Shown piece after piece: positions 9,226 through 18,050 of a stretch of 64,000 nt of DNA. The first letter of the stretch is position 1. Each line of letters begins with the position of its first letter. This DNA comes from Burkholderia sp. Leaf177. Lineage in GTDB: Bacteria; Pseudomonadota; Gammaproteobacteria; Burkholderiales; Burkholderiaceae. The notes under the pieces were generated by a model. The model was not told the DNA's origin, did not search any database, and worked only from the letters and a program-made list of their open reading frames with translations. Made by a program: the position numbers and the translations under genes. The stretch covers positions 254,204 to 318,203 of the forward strand of contig NZ_LMPF01000026.1 of assembly GCF_001424345.1 (NCBI RefSeq). Reading direction: 5' to 3'.

Positions 9226-9507
9226 ATGACCATGAATATCGACGATACGACCATAGAAAGCCGCATTTTGAAGCTGCTCGCCGAGCGCAGTGCGGAGTCG
9301 TCCATCTGCCCATCGGAGGTTGCGCGATCTCTCGCGTCCGATGAAGCCACCTGGCGCGCATTGATGCCCGAGGTACGCAAGGTTGCCGCGCGACTCGCCG
9401 AAGCGGGCATCGTGCGTATCACGCGCGGCGAGCTCTTGCTTTCAGCCGATGAGATCGATCACGGACCGATCAGGCTGCGTCGAGGACGCGGATTCGCGGC
9501 GGACTGA
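9226..9507 (+). CDS. DUF3253 domain-containing protein
   Basis: The protein is about 93 residues. It shows the DUF3253 pattern: ESRILKLLAERSAESSICPS, EVARSL, W-R-A-L-M, VRKVAARLAEAGIVRITRGE and the end GPIRLRRGRG. The fold is winged-helix-like, but no function is established for the family. Starts at 9166, 9208, 9226 and 9232 are in frame. The conserved domain begins after 9232, and no start has a strong ribosome site. It diverges from the ABC operon. Confidence 0.8.
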   Translation: MTMNIDDTTIESRILKLLAERSAESSICPSEVARSLASDEATWRALMPEVRKVAARLAEAGIVRITRGELLLSADEIDHGPIRLRRGRGFAAD

Positions 9508-9515
9508 ACGCTTCG

Positions 9516-10298
9516 TCAGCCAATCTTCTGCACTGAAAACGCAGCGGTTTCATAAGGCACGGTCACGACTTCTTTCCCCGCCAATTCCGGTTCGGATGCA
9601 ATCAACGCCATCACCTCGCGATCGATCGCCGCGCGTTTATGCACGTCGAGCGCTGCGATGAAACTGGTCGAGCGCACGCGGTTGAGGATGACGTCGTCGG
9701 GCGAACCGGTATGGCCTTGCGTGAAATGACGTTCATCGAGGGGTCCCAGGCCGTTGAACGGAAACGCCGATCGCCACGCGCCCGTGTAATAGCGCGGTGT
9801 GTCGCCTTCCATCCGGTTCACGATGGCGTCGAGCTTCGCGACCCAGGGAACGCGTGCATCGCGCAGATTCCAGATCAAGCCGAGTGTGCCGCCCGGTTTC
9901 AATACACGATGAATCTCCGCCAGCGCCGCGTGCGTTGCAAACCAGTGAAATGACTGCGCGCACACGACGGCGTCGACCGATGCGTCGGATAGCGGAATGG
10001 CATCGGCGGTGCCGGCGCGGGCATCGACTTGCGGGAAGCTCGCAGCCAGTTTCTGCAGCATTCCCGCCACCGGTTCCACGGCGATAACCTGTGCGCCGGT
10101 ATCGATAAGACGCGGCGTGAATTTGCCTGTGCCCGCGCCGAGATCGATCACCGTCTTGCCAGCCTCGAGCCCGAGCTGATCGCGCAACCAAGCGGCAACT
10201 TCCGGCGGATAGTCGGGCCGTCCGCGCGTGTAGGTGCCGGCCAGGCTTGCATAACCTTCAGCAGCCGCGCGATGTACGCCTTGAATTCCTGTGCTCAT
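9516..10298 (-). CDS. Class I SAM-dependent methyltransferase
   Basis: The protein has 260 residues. Motif I is VIDLGAGTGKF at 50-60, with the motif II acidic residue in VIAVEPVAGML and motif III/IV DAVVCAQSFHWF. This matches the UbiE/Methyltransf_11 fold of small-molecule methyltransferases, often annotated as trans-aconitate-like. HRVLKPGGTLGLIWN is the usual post-motif strand. The substrate is unknown. The ATG has a very strong ribosome site, AGGAGGAAAC. Confidence 0.9.
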   Translation of the reverse strand: MSTGIQGVHRAAAEGYASLAGTYTRGRPDYPPEVAAWLRDQLGLEAGKTVIDLGAGTGKFTPRLIDTGAQVIAVEPVAGMLQKLAASFPQVDARAGTADAIPLSDASVDAVVCAQSFHWFATHAALAEIHRVLKPGGTLGLIWNLRDARVPWVAKLDAIVNRMEGDTPRYYTGAWRSAFPFNGLGPLDERHFTQGHTGSPDDVILNRVRSTSFIAALDVHKRAAIDREVMALIASEPELAGKEVVTVPYETAAFSVQKIG

Positions 10299-10468
10299 GT
10301 TTCCTCCTGCTCTGGCCGATCAAAGAATCGATTTTGGACTACGCGCCATGCACTTTCATAGCGTGTCATGGTCGTCATCGCGTGAGTAAGCGTCGCGGCT
10401 TCCATCACCGTTTCGAAGTGAAAAGTGTCGATGAAGCCCAAGCGGTTACTCCGACACCTTGCGCACTC

Positions 10469-11296
10469 TCAGCGCGCTCCCGGACCCATGCCTTCGGCGA
10501 TCGCGCGGCATGCGTCTTTCAGCGGCGCAATATAGGTGCTAAGCGGCGAATCGCTCTTTCTATAAAGCGGAATGCTAATGCTTACACACGCAAGCGGTTC
10601 GCCATTCGAGCCGAAAATCGCGCTGCCATAGCAGAAGATCTGTTCTTCATTTTCTTCGCGGTCTTCCGAGTAGCCGCGTGCCAGCGTTTCGTCGAGTTCA
10701 GCGTCGAGCGCGGAACGTTCCACGATGGTATTCGGCGTAAAGCGTTCGAAATGCAGCGGCGCCAGCAATGCGTCGCGCTCGGCGCGTTTAAGCGATGACA
10801 AATAAGCCTTGCCCACCGAGCTTGAATAGAGCGTGACTCGCGTACCGATTCGCGACGCCATGCGCACGGCGTGAGGGCTTTCGAGCTTTTCTATGTAGAC
10901 CATTTCCGAACCGCTGCGAACAGCAAGGTGCACGGTTTCCTGGGTTGCATCGCGCAATACCTGAAGCGGTTCGCTTGCCGCCACACGCAAGTCCGAGCGC
11001 TCCCAGCTACGGCTTGCCAAAGACAACAGCCGTGGCCCGAGCGTATAGGCACCGCCATGCGGACTCTCGACAACAAGACCTTCGGCAATCAGCGCACCGA
11101 CGATCCTGTACACCGTTGGCCGCGGATAACCCGCAAGCGCGATGAGCTGCGCAATGCCCGGAGGCGTTTCAGCATCCGCGATGCATTGAAGGACCGCCAG
11201 GAACTTCGAGAATGCGGCGGTCCCAGTCGGCTTGGCGTCATCGGGGACGTTGGGCGTGGCCTGCTGATCGATGGCGTTGCTGGATGGTTTAGGCAT
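10469..11296 (-). CDS. IclR family transcriptional regulator
   Basis: The protein has 275 residues. A variable 25-residue tail precedes the winged helix (FLAVLQCIADAETPPGIAQL, then YPRPTVYRIVGALIAEGLV), followed by the IclR effector domain with ETVHLAVRSGSEMVYIEKLE, YSSSVGKAYLSSL and FGSNGEPLACVSISIP. The family usually senses aromatic or C2-C4 acids. The ATG at 11296 fits the family's start; an extended reading frame upstream lacks homology. It is divergent from the MFS exporter at 11564, a plausible target. Confidence 0.9.
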   Translation of the reverse strand: MPKPSSNAIDQQATPNVPDDAKPTGTAAFSKFLAVLQCIADAETPPGIAQLIALAGYPRPTVYRIVGALIAEGLVVESPHGGAYTLGPRLLSLASRSWERSDLRVAASEPLQVLRDATQETVHLAVRSGSEMVYIEKLESPHAVRMASRIGTRVTLYSSSVGKAYLSSLKRAERDALLAPLHFERFTPNTIVERSALDAELDETLARGYSEDREENEEQIFCYGSAIFGSNGEPLACVSISIPLYRKSDSPLSTYIAPLKDACRAIAEGMGPGAR

Positions 11297-11563
11297 GGCG
11301 TCGAAAGAACGGGGCGGTCCGCAAGAGAATGAAGCGCAAGCGGTGACGCGGACGATTATAGCGGAGCACTTTTCGCTAACGGCAAGCGAGCGTTGCCCGA
11401 TTGGCAAGCCTGCGGCGCGCGGACCGGATGACACGCGGCTTTGGGATACGTAATAATGCGATGCGGGCGCGCGAGGATCTTCGCCAGCCTTCTATCACCA
11501 CCTATCACGTGTCGCCGATGCGGCGCGGCGGCCAAGGTTGCGCCGCACAACCCGGGGTTATTG

Positions 11564-13018
11564 ATGAGCAACAACGCGTTGCCTGCACCATCCGCTGCTC
11601 GCTGGCTGCCTTACATCGTGGCGGGGACGTTCTTCATGGAATACCTCGACACCACGGTGATCGCCACCGCGTTGCCGCAAATGGCGAAGTCGTTCGGCGT
11701 CGGGCCTAATGCGCTCAGCCTCGGAATGACGGCCTACATGCTCGCGCTTGCAATCTTCATTCCGGTTAGCGGCTGGGTCGCGGACCGGTTCGGATCGCGC
11801 ACAGTGTTCTTTGGCGCGATCGTTGTGTTTGTCGTGGCTTCGGTGTTGTGCGGCATGTCGAATTCCGTTGCCGAATTCACCGGGGCGCGCGTGCTTCAAG
11901 GAGCCGGTGGCGCAATGATGGTCCCCGTAGGCCGGCTGATCGTGGTGCGAAGCACGGAGAAAAGCCGCCTCATGCAGGCCATCTCGACCATCACGTGGCC
12001 GGCTATTGCGGCGCCGGTCATCGGTCCGCCGGTCGGTGGTTTTATCACGACCTACGCTTCATGGCGATGGATCTTCTTGCTCAACGTTCCCTTCGGTTTG
12101 TGTGCGCTCGTGGCCGTTGCCATGCTCGTGCCGAACCTGAAAGGCGCCGAGCGCAAGCCGCTCGATGTGATCGGGCTCGTGCTGAGCGGCGCGGCGCTGA
12201 CGGCTGTGCTGTACGGCGCGGAGCTCGCCAGCCAGCCCGCCAGCAATCCGTGGCTCGCGGGCGGAATCGTGCTCGCCGGTTTCGTGATCGGTTATATCGC
12301 CGTTCGTCACGCCGCGGGTCATCCGCATCCGCTGATCGATTTTTCCACGTTGAAAATACCGACGTACTCGGTCACGGTCTTGACGGGCTCGCTCACGCGT
12401 ATTGGCATTGGCGCCGTGCCTTATCTTATGCCGTTGCTGTTCCAGATCGGCTTCGGGCTTTCCGCATTCAAGTCGGGCCTGTTGTTGCTTGCGAGTGCGT
12501 TGGGCAACCTCGGCATGAAGGCGCTCACAACACGCATCCTCCGGCGTTACGGGTTCAGGAATGTATCTATCGTAGCGGTCGCCACGGCCGGGATCTTTAC
12601 CATCGCGTGCGGCATCCTCACGCCCGATTCACCGCTTGCGTGGGTCTTGCTCGTCGTGTTCGTGTACGGCGTTGCACGCTCCATGCAGTTTTCGCTGCTT
12701 GCCACGCTCGCTTATGCCGACGTAGGCCAGCCGCAAATGAGCGCTGCGAGCACGTTGTGGAGCGCGGCTGCGCAGATGACAATCGGCCTGGGTATTGCAT
12801 ATGGCGCGGTGGCGCTGCGCGCAGCGGCCGCGATCAATGGCGAAACGACCGGCGCGGAAAGCCTCCATTTTTCACTCGATGACTTCAGGCTCGCTTTCCT
12901 TTTCGCCGGCGTGCTGACGTTGGTATCGGTCTATGGATATTTCAAAGTTGCACGCGATGCAGGGCAGAGCGTTGGCGGTGGATCGATGCGTCAGGATGCA
13001 TCGCAGAAAAGCAGTTGA
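11564..13018 (+). CDS. MFS transporter, DHA2 family (14-TM drug exporter)
   Basis: The protein has 484 residues with about 14 membrane segments. The DHA2 motifs are present: motif A GWVADRFGSRTVFF after TM2, LDTTVIATALPQM in TM1 (motif D1), GARVLQGAGGAMMVPVGRL and motif C GPPVGGFITTYASWRWIF. It probably uses proton antiport to export drugs or metabolites. The ATG at 11564 has GGGG 9-12 bases upstream; an in-frame ATG at 11441 extends into noncoding sequence. The IclR regulator is divergent. Confidence 0.92.
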   Translation: MSNNALPAPSAARWLPYIVAGTFFMEYLDTTVIATALPQMAKSFGVGPNALSLGMTAYMLALAIFIPVSGWVADRFGSRTVFFGAIVVFVVASVLCGMSNSVAEFTGARVLQGAGGAMMVPVGRLIVVRSTEKSRLMQAISTITWPAIAAPVIGPPVGGFITTYASWRWIFLLNVPFGLCALVAVAMLVPNLKGAERKPLDVIGLVLSGAALTAVLYGAELASQPASNPWLAGGIVLAGFVIGYIAVRHAAGHPHPLIDFSTLKIPTYSVTVLTGSLTRIGIGAVPYLMPLLFQIGFGLSAFKSGLLLLASALGNLGMKALTTRILRRYGFRNVSIVAVATAGIFTIACGILTPDSPLAWVLLVVFVYGVARSMQFSLLATLAYADVGQPQMSAASTLWSAAAQMTIGLGIAYGAVALRAAAAINGETTGAESLHFSLDDFRLAFLFAGVLTLVSVYGYFKVARDAGQSVGGGSMRQDASQKSS

Positions 13019-13031
13019 GCGGGCAACGCAC

Positions 13032-13472
13032 ATGACCGGCGGAATCGATCCGAATCCGTGGATGGCGTTGGCGCTGGCCGAGCGCGGCGTGCGGCGTTTT
13101 GAGCCCGGAAAGACGAATCCGCGGATTGTGGAATACAACGCGCATACCAATCTCGCCGGCTATGACGACAAGGTTTCGTGGTGTGCGTCGTTCGCGAACT
13201 GGTGCATGGTGAACGCGGGTTATCAAGGTACCGGGTCAGCGCTCGCGCGTTCGTGGCTCGATTGGGGCGTGGCGATCGATGAACCCGTGTATGGGTGTAT
13301 CGCCGTGCTTTCGCGTGACGATCCCGCGAGTTGGAAAGGCCACGTAGGTTTCTATCTGCGCCATGATGCCAACGCCGTATATCTGCTCGGCGGCAATCAG
13401 CTGGACGAAGTTCGCGAACTTGCTTACCCGCTTGGCGACGTGCTGGGTTACAGGTGGCCCGGCGCGGTCTGA
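13032..13472 (+). CDS. TIGR02594 family NlpC/P60-like protein
   Basis: The protein has 146 residues. The core is a CHAP/NlpC-type fold with the likely nucleophile Cys51 in VSWCASFANW and His104 in WKGHVGFYL. The domain begins at PWMALALAERGV and ends ELAYPLGDVLGYRWP, the TIGR02594 pattern seen in phage and cell-wall hydrolases. It has no signal peptide. It starts 14 bases after the MFS stop, so it may be cotranscribed. Its last 25 bases overlap the convergent VOC gene. Peptidoglycan hydrolysis is inferred from the fold only. Confidence 0.85.
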   Translation: MTGGIDPNPWMALALAERGVRRFEPGKTNPRIVEYNAHTNLAGYDDKVSWCASFANWCMVNAGYQGTGSALARSWLDWGVAIDEPVYGCIAVLSRDDPASWKGHVGFYLRHDANAVYLLGGNQLDEVRELAYPLGDVLGYRWPGAV

Positions 13473-13876
13473 TCGCGGTTGGCAGGCGCAGGATCATGGC
13501 AGCACACACAGAGTTTGTTGCCGTCCGGATCGCGAAAATAAGCGCCGTAATAGTGCTCGTGGTACTGCGGACGCAACCCCGGCGGTCCGTCGCATTGTCC
13601 GCCGTGGGTCAGGGCTGCGGCGTGGCATTTATCGACGGCATCGCGGTCATGCGCCAGCAACGCGATCATCTGCCCGTTTCCCGCGCTTGCAGCTTCGCCG
13701 TTGAACGGCGCGCCGATCAGGAACAACGGGCGCGGCGCGTTATCGGCTACCCATCCGGCCCATGGCTTATTCAAGTCCACGAACTTCAGCCGCAACTTCA
13801 GGGCTTCCATGATGGGCGAATAAAAGCGCATCGCGCGATCAAAATCCGTGACGCCAACAAAGACGTGTGAAAGCAT
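13448..13876 (-). CDS. VOC family (glyoxalase/bleomycin-resistance-like) protein
   Basis: The 142-residue protein is a single vicinal-oxygen-chelate domain: MLSHVFVGVTDFDRAMRFY at the start and YYGAYFRDPDGNKLCVCCH near the end, where the His and Glu metal ligands normally sit. The N-terminal His4 is present, while the usual Glu of DPDGN(x)(I/L)E is replaced by Cys, so metal chemistry may be altered. It converges with the TIGR02594 gene and overlaps it by 25 bases. Confidence 0.87.
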   Translation of the reverse strand: MLSHVFVGVTDFDRAMRFYSPIMEALKLRLKFVDLNKPWAGWVADNAPRPLFLIGAPFNGEAASAGNGQMIALLAHDRDAVDKCHAAALTHGGQCDGPPGLRPQYHEHYYGAYFRDPDGNKLCVCCHDPAPANRDQTAPGHL

Positions 13877-13967
13877 TCAGTCATCCTATGAACGTGTCGA
13901 GATTCGATATCCCGATTATGCAGTACATCGGGACTCGACCTTTATGCATGGAAAACGACTTTGCTAT

Positions 13968-14798
13968 TCAACGTTTGAGTTTCAGATAAGCGCGGCTGAG
14001 GAGCGGCCGGCTATGCACCCATAGTCTCGATGCAAGCCATGACGCCGGTTTGTCACGCACTTCGAGTCTATAAATGGAGTGCTCGCCGGCCGCGCGCGTA
14101 TTGCCGACGTTCGGCGCCATCTCGCATGTATAGAAATGCCGGAAGCCTGCTTCGCGAGCGACGCGTTTGTAGTCGTCATCGTAGAAACCTTGCGGCCAGC
14201 ACAAATGATCCGATACTCCGCCCAAACGCGAGGTGAACGCTGCGCGAGCGCTGATGAGATCGCGCTTGAGACCAGCGCACTTTTCTTCGCGGTTTTCAGC
14301 GACTTTGTCCCAGCGCACGTGACTATGCGTGTGGCTGTGGAATTCGAAGGTTGCTGCACGGCGCATGGCCTCGATCTCGGACCATCGCAGGATCGTGCGA
14401 TCGGGTTCGCCGCCTTCTATAGCTAGATCTCCTTCACGATGCCCCAGCAACTCAGGCAGCAGGCCGCCGCTCTGCGCATTCTGCCGCGGTGGACCTTCAC
14501 CGGGCCAGCTCGTTACGAGAAAACACAGTGCAGTGAAACCGTGCTTTGCCAGAACCGGGTGGGCATGGACCCAATTATCGAGATATCCATCGTCGAAAGT
14601 TAGAACCACCGATTTCGGCGGTAACAACTCGCCCGCAAGGAACGCGCTCAACTGCGCAGCGCTCGCCGTCTTGTAGCCCGCTTCCGCGAGGTACGCCATT
14701 TGCGCCGCAAAGTGATCAGGCGAAACAGTGATCATGCCGGGTGACGTACTGACATGGTGATACATCAGCACCGGCACCGCACGGGCCCGCAGCGTCAT
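13968..14798 (-). CDS. Polysaccharide deacetylase (NodB/CE4 domain)
   Basis: The protein has 276 residues. CE4 motif 1 TFDDGYLDN at 67-75 supplies the catalytic base and a metal Asp. Motif 2 HSHTHSH at 154-160 provides the metal histidines. Motif 3 is CWPQGFYDDD near 210. There is no signal peptide, so it may act in the cytoplasm on glycan intermediates. It removes N- or O-acetyl groups from sugars. It overlaps the glycosyltransferase by 4 bases (ATGA), so the two form a translationally coupled pair. Confidence 0.9.
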   Translation of the reverse strand: MTLRARAVPVLMYHHVSTSPGMITVSPDHFAAQMAYLAEAGYKTASAAQLSAFLAGELLPPKSVVLTFDDGYLDNWVHAHPVLAKHGFTALCFLVTSWPGEGPPRQNAQSGGLLPELLGHREGDLAIEGGEPDRTILRWSEIEAMRRAATFEFHSHTHSHVRWDKVAENREEKCAGLKRDLISARAAFTSRLGGVSDHLCWPQGFYDDDYKRVAREAGFRHFYTCEMAPNVGNTRAAGEHSIYRLEVRDKPASWLASRLWVHSRPLLSRAYLKLKR

Positions 14799-15889
14799 GC
14801 GTTTGGCCGGCGTTCGCGGATGCCGCGCCGGTAGAAGTCGATGGTTTCATCGGCCATGCCATCGACCGTGAAGCTTGCATCGGTCAGAAGGCGGCCCGCC
14901 ACGCCGAGCTGCACGCGCAGCCTGGGGTTATCGATAAGCCGCGCAATGGCCGCGCGCAACGCAGGGATGTCGTGCGGCGGCACGAGCAAGCCGTTCACGT
15001 TATGCGTGATCAGCTCGGGCACGCCATCCACGTCCGTGCCGATGACCGGCAAACCCGCGGCCATGGCTTCTATATACGACTGCCCCAACGCTTCCTGATG
15101 CGTCGGCAGCACGAAGAAATCGCAGCCGCGCAGCACATTCGGGATATCTGTGCGAAACCCCAGGAGATGGATGCGATCGGACAGACCCATACCATCGACG
15201 ATGTTCTTTATCTTGCCGAACCACGGTCCGTCGCCAGCCATGACAACGTGCAAATTGGGGCGTTCCGCGAGCATCGGCTGGACTGCGTCGATCAAGTCCT
15301 CGTGGCCTTTCTTGTCGCGCACGATTGCAACCATGCCTGCAATGATGGTATTAGCATCGAGCCCCAGCTCCGCGCGCAAGGTGGAATGCGAAAGCGCTTC
15401 AGGTTTCACGATGCCGTCATAAATCGTTTCGACACGGCCCTTCTGTACGCCAGCGGAGATCAGGTATTCGCGCACATGTCGGCTGACCGCGATCACGCGA
15501 TGCGGTATCCACGTATAGGTTGCAAGCGAACTGATGGGCAAGGCGAGATGGCGTGTACGCACGACAAGCGGCGTGCTTGCAAGGCGTCCGGCAGTGCCGG
15601 CCACGATGCTGTCGTGGCCGCTATGTGTATTGAGGACATCGAATTTGCTGCGCGAGAGTAATGACTTGATCGTCAGCATCGACTTGACGTCCGCGCCGCC
15701 CTTCATGCGCGCATGGTGAACAATAAAACCTTCTTCCCTGGCGCGAATGCCAAGCCGCGCTTCCTTCGGGCAGACCACTTCCACCGTATGTCCTCGCGTG
15801 CGCAATATGATCATTTCCTTGAGCGTCCGATGCTCTTGACCACCCCATCCCGTGGATGATTCGCTATGTAGTACGCGCAATGACTTCAT
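14795..15889 (-). CDS. Glycosyltransferase family 4 (GT-B fold)
   Basis: The protein has 364 residues. The N-terminal GT4 acceptor domain begins LRVLHSESSTGWGGQEHRTL with the Gly-rich loop near 14-18. The C-terminal half has the nucleotide-sugar site: GMVAIVRDKKGHEDLIDA, HVVMAGDGPW and the E-x7-E motif in HQEALGQSYIEAMAAGLPVI. It resembles LPS/EPS glycosyltransferases. The ATG at 15889 starts the conserved region; in-frame sequence upstream is AT-rich and unlike coding sequence. With the overlapping deacetylase it likely builds and modifies a surface glycan. Confidence 0.9.
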   Translation of the reverse strand: MKSLRVLHSESSTGWGGQEHRTLKEMIILRTRGHTVEVVCPKEARLGIRAREEGFIVHHARMKGGADVKSMLTIKSLLSRSKFDVLNTHSGHDSIVAGTAGRLASTPLVVRTRHLALPISSLATYTWIPHRVIAVSRHVREYLISAGVQKGRVETIYDGIVKPEALSHSTLRAELGLDANTIIAGMVAIVRDKKGHEDLIDAVQPMLAERPNLHVVMAGDGPWFGKIKNIVDGMGLSDRIHLLGFRTDIPNVLRGCDFFVLPTHQEALGQSYIEAMAAGLPVIGTDVDGVPELITHNVNGLLVPPHDIPALRAAIARLIDNPRLRVQLGVAGRLLTDASFTVDGMADETIDFYRRGIRERRPNA

Positions 15890-16413
15890 GGTCTGCTTTT
15901 CCGCTATGAGCGATATGTAACTGGTTCGTATTGGCTCGTAATATATCGTAATAATCAGCGTGATTTGCATCTGTTGTTGAAAAAAATTGGCTGTCAATAC
16001 GTAAGAAAAGTGGGGTGACTGGTTTATGTCGGGAAAGAGGTGCTGCCTTGGAAGCCAGCACTGGCGGGGCTTCCCGCGCGTTAGCCTTGACAAAAGATCT
16101 GCAAACGTTTGCGGACTGTGATTAAAGAATTCTTGTTTAGCGCATTAACGGGCCCTTACGTTGTTACTCCGCTCAAATTCGCAAGGAATTGGAATTAGTT
16201 CGGACTGGAAAACAAAAATCAGGTTTTGAGGCGCTAATGGTCGACCGCGTAAGTCACATACTTTATGTGTATGACAAGTGCGACTCGAATATATTTTACA
16301 TTCAGGTCCGGAGGCTTATATCCTGTCGCCCGGATTGGCCGCCCGCCGGCCTTTCTACGCACCGCCAGGCCACACACATCAAACTTCGCCGTTCAGCCCC
16401 GAAGGAGGGGTCA
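15890..16413. promoter_or_regulatory. AT-rich divergent intergenic region with a LacI-type palindrome
   Basis: This 524-bp noncoding stretch between the glycosyltransferase (minus) and the alpha/beta hydrolase (plus) is more AT-rich than its flanks. It holds a perfect 12-bp palindrome, GCAAACGTTTGC, at 16101-16112, which has the central AACGTT and symmetry of PurR/LacI-family operators. I see no convincing gene in it. The promoters of both flanking genes must lie here. Confidence 0.55.
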
Positions 16414-17262
16414 ATGCTTCAACGCCGGTATGCGCACATCTTCCTGACAACACTGTTCTGTCTTCTTGGAACTCACGCGATGGCTCGCGAGGTTCGCAGT
16501 CACACTCAATCAATAAACATCCAGTCCGAGGAATCGCCATCGCCAGAAGGCGGCATCGTTAGCGATCTGCCTTTGCCGGGCGGCAGCTTTCAACGCGTGT
16601 TGTATCTGCCTGCGGCGCAAGACGCCAAAGGCTTGATGATCATGTTTGCCGGAGGCACGGGCGAACTCGATATCGAGAAAAACGGTTACATCAAGAACGC
16701 GAAGAATTTCGTGGTGCGCTCGAGCGGTCTTTGGCGTAACCGTGGATATGGCGTTTTGCTGATCGATGCGCTCGATCATCAATCGATGCGAGGACAGCGA
16801 AGTAGTGCCGCGTATGCCGAGGTCATCGCGAAGGTTATCGCGTACGCGCGCGAGACAACGCGCGCGCCGCTATGGGTGTTGGGCACTAGTCAGGGGTCTA
16901 TCGCCGCGATGAACGCCGCATCGCACGCGGGGCAAAACGAGATTGCGGGATTGATCCTGACCGAGTCGGTTTCCATTCTCGGGGGATCGCATGAAACGGT
17001 GTTCGATGCACATCCCGGGAATGTCCGTGTTCCTTCGCTGATTGTTGCGAATCGGGACGATCAATGCAAGGTCGCACCGCCATCCATGGCGAATGCAATC
17101 GCGCAATCGATTCACGATGCACCCGTCGCCATATTAAGAGTGAGTGGTGGCGTTCAGCGTTCGCAAGACGACTGCGGTTCCTTGTCGCCGCATGGCTACT
17201 ATGGCATCGAAGAGAAAGTCGTTGATGGGATCGTTGACTGGATGCAAAAAACACAGCACTAG
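16414..17262 (+). CDS. Secreted alpha/beta hydrolase
   Basis: The protein has 282 residues with a signal peptide (RRYAHIFLTTLFCLLGTHAMA). The nucleophile elbow is GTSQG within LWVLGTSQGSIAAM near 160, a candidate acid is Asp in VANRDDQCK and a candidate His is in SPHGYYG near the C-terminus. The oxyanion strand MIMFAGGTGEL is also present. It acts in the periplasm on an unknown ester. The start has an excellent ribosome site (GAAGGAGGGG), which favours 16414 over an upstream in-frame ATG at 16189. It diverges from the glycan operon and may remove acyl decorations. Confidence 0.85.
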   Translation: MLQRRYAHIFLTTLFCLLGTHAMAREVRSHTQSINIQSEESPSPEGGIVSDLPLPGGSFQRVLYLPAAQDAKGLMIMFAGGTGELDIEKNGYIKNAKNFVVRSSGLWRNRGYGVLLIDALDHQSMRGQRSSAAYAEVIAKVIAYARETTRAPLWVLGTSQGSIAAMNAASHAGQNEIAGLILTESVSILGGSHETVFDAHPGNVRVPSLIVANRDDQCKVAPPSMANAIAQSIHDAPVAILRVSGGVQRSQDDCGSLSPHGYYGIEEKVVDGIVDWMQKTQH

Positions 17263-17316
17263 CGTTCAATCGCAATGTGTTTGCGAGTCTCATTGGCCGG
17301 GGTTGAATTATGATTG

Positions 17317-17943
17317 ATGCCTTTAAAAGACGTGTCCGCATATATGACCACTGGCGCAGCACATACCAACCTTCCCACGCTGATCGGTCCAACTATCGAA
17401 CTTCGCCCGCTTGAGAAAGCGCATCGGGACGCGCTTCTTGAAGCTTCCGCAGATGGCGAATTGTGGAACATGAAAGTGACTGTGGTTCCCGGGCCGGACA
17501 CAGTCGTTAACTACATTGCCGCTGCGTTGGCAGGGCGCGATAGCGGGTCGGTCATGCCATTCGTGATTGTCAGGCGTAAGAGCGGCGAAATCCTCGGCAG
17601 CACCCGCTTCTGGAAGATCGATCGCATCAACAGAAAGCTCGAGATAGGGCACACATGGCTGCGAGCCTCCGCACAGCGTTCAGGCGTCAATACGGAAGCC
17701 AAGTATCTGTTGCTCGTTCATGCATTCGACGTCTTGAGCGCAGTGCGAGTCCAGTTCACAACCGACGAACTCAACAGTAAATCCCGGGCGGCCATTTTGC
17801 GGATCGGTGCAAAGCAGGAAGGCATTGTTCGACACGAACGCATCATGCCCGATGGCCGGAAGCGCAATTCGGTGCGCTTCAGCATTATCGATACGGAATG
17901 GCCGCAGGTTAAAGACTCTCTGGAGCGGATGATGACGCGCTAG
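17317..17943 (+). CDS. GNAT family N-acetyltransferase (RimJ/RimL-like)
   Basis: The protein has about 208 residues. It opens IGPTIELRPLEKAHRDALLE and carries EILGSTRFWKIDR, IGHTWLRASAQRSGVNTEAK and AVRVQFTTDELNSKSRAAIL, the pattern of RimJ/RimL-type acetyltransferases in the Acetyltransf_3 group. The acetyl-CoA loop is degenerate (RSGVNTEAK in place of QRxGxGxE), common in this subgroup. Starts at 17314 (TTG), 17317 and 17344 are possible, and none has a strong ribosome site. A strong terminator follows the stop. Confidence 0.87.
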   Translation: MPLKDVSAYMTTGAAHTNLPTLIGPTIELRPLEKAHRDALLEASADGELWNMKVTVVPGPDTVVNYIAAALAGRDSGSVMPFVIVRRKSGEILGSTRFWKIDRINRKLEIGHTWLRASAQRSGVNTEAKYLLLVHAFDVLSAVRVQFTTDELNSKSRAAILRIGAKQEGIVRHERIMPDGRKRNSVRFSIIDTEWPQVKDSLERMMTR

Positions 17944-18007
17944 ACAATCAACCGCTTTAACGTCGTGCTTCGTAGCCGGCGTTATAGGTGGAATCGCCAT
18001 TCCCCGT

Positions 18008-18050
18008 AGCCCGCTTACGCTATTTGCTTAGCGCAAGCGGGCTTTTGTTT
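18008..18050 (+). terminator. Intrinsic terminator after the GNAT gene
   Basis: The arms 18008-18020 and 18031-18043 form a 13-bp stem with one mismatch and a 10-base loop. They are followed by TTTGTTTTT. This is a textbook Rho-independent terminator 65 bases past the GNAT stop, and it isolates the downstream glycosidase leader. Confidence 0.88.

Noticed and set aside
16087..16092. TTGACA as a -35 box for the alpha/beta hydrolase gene
   Set aside because: No -10 element at 16-18 bp; the nearest AT-rich hexamer is too far away.
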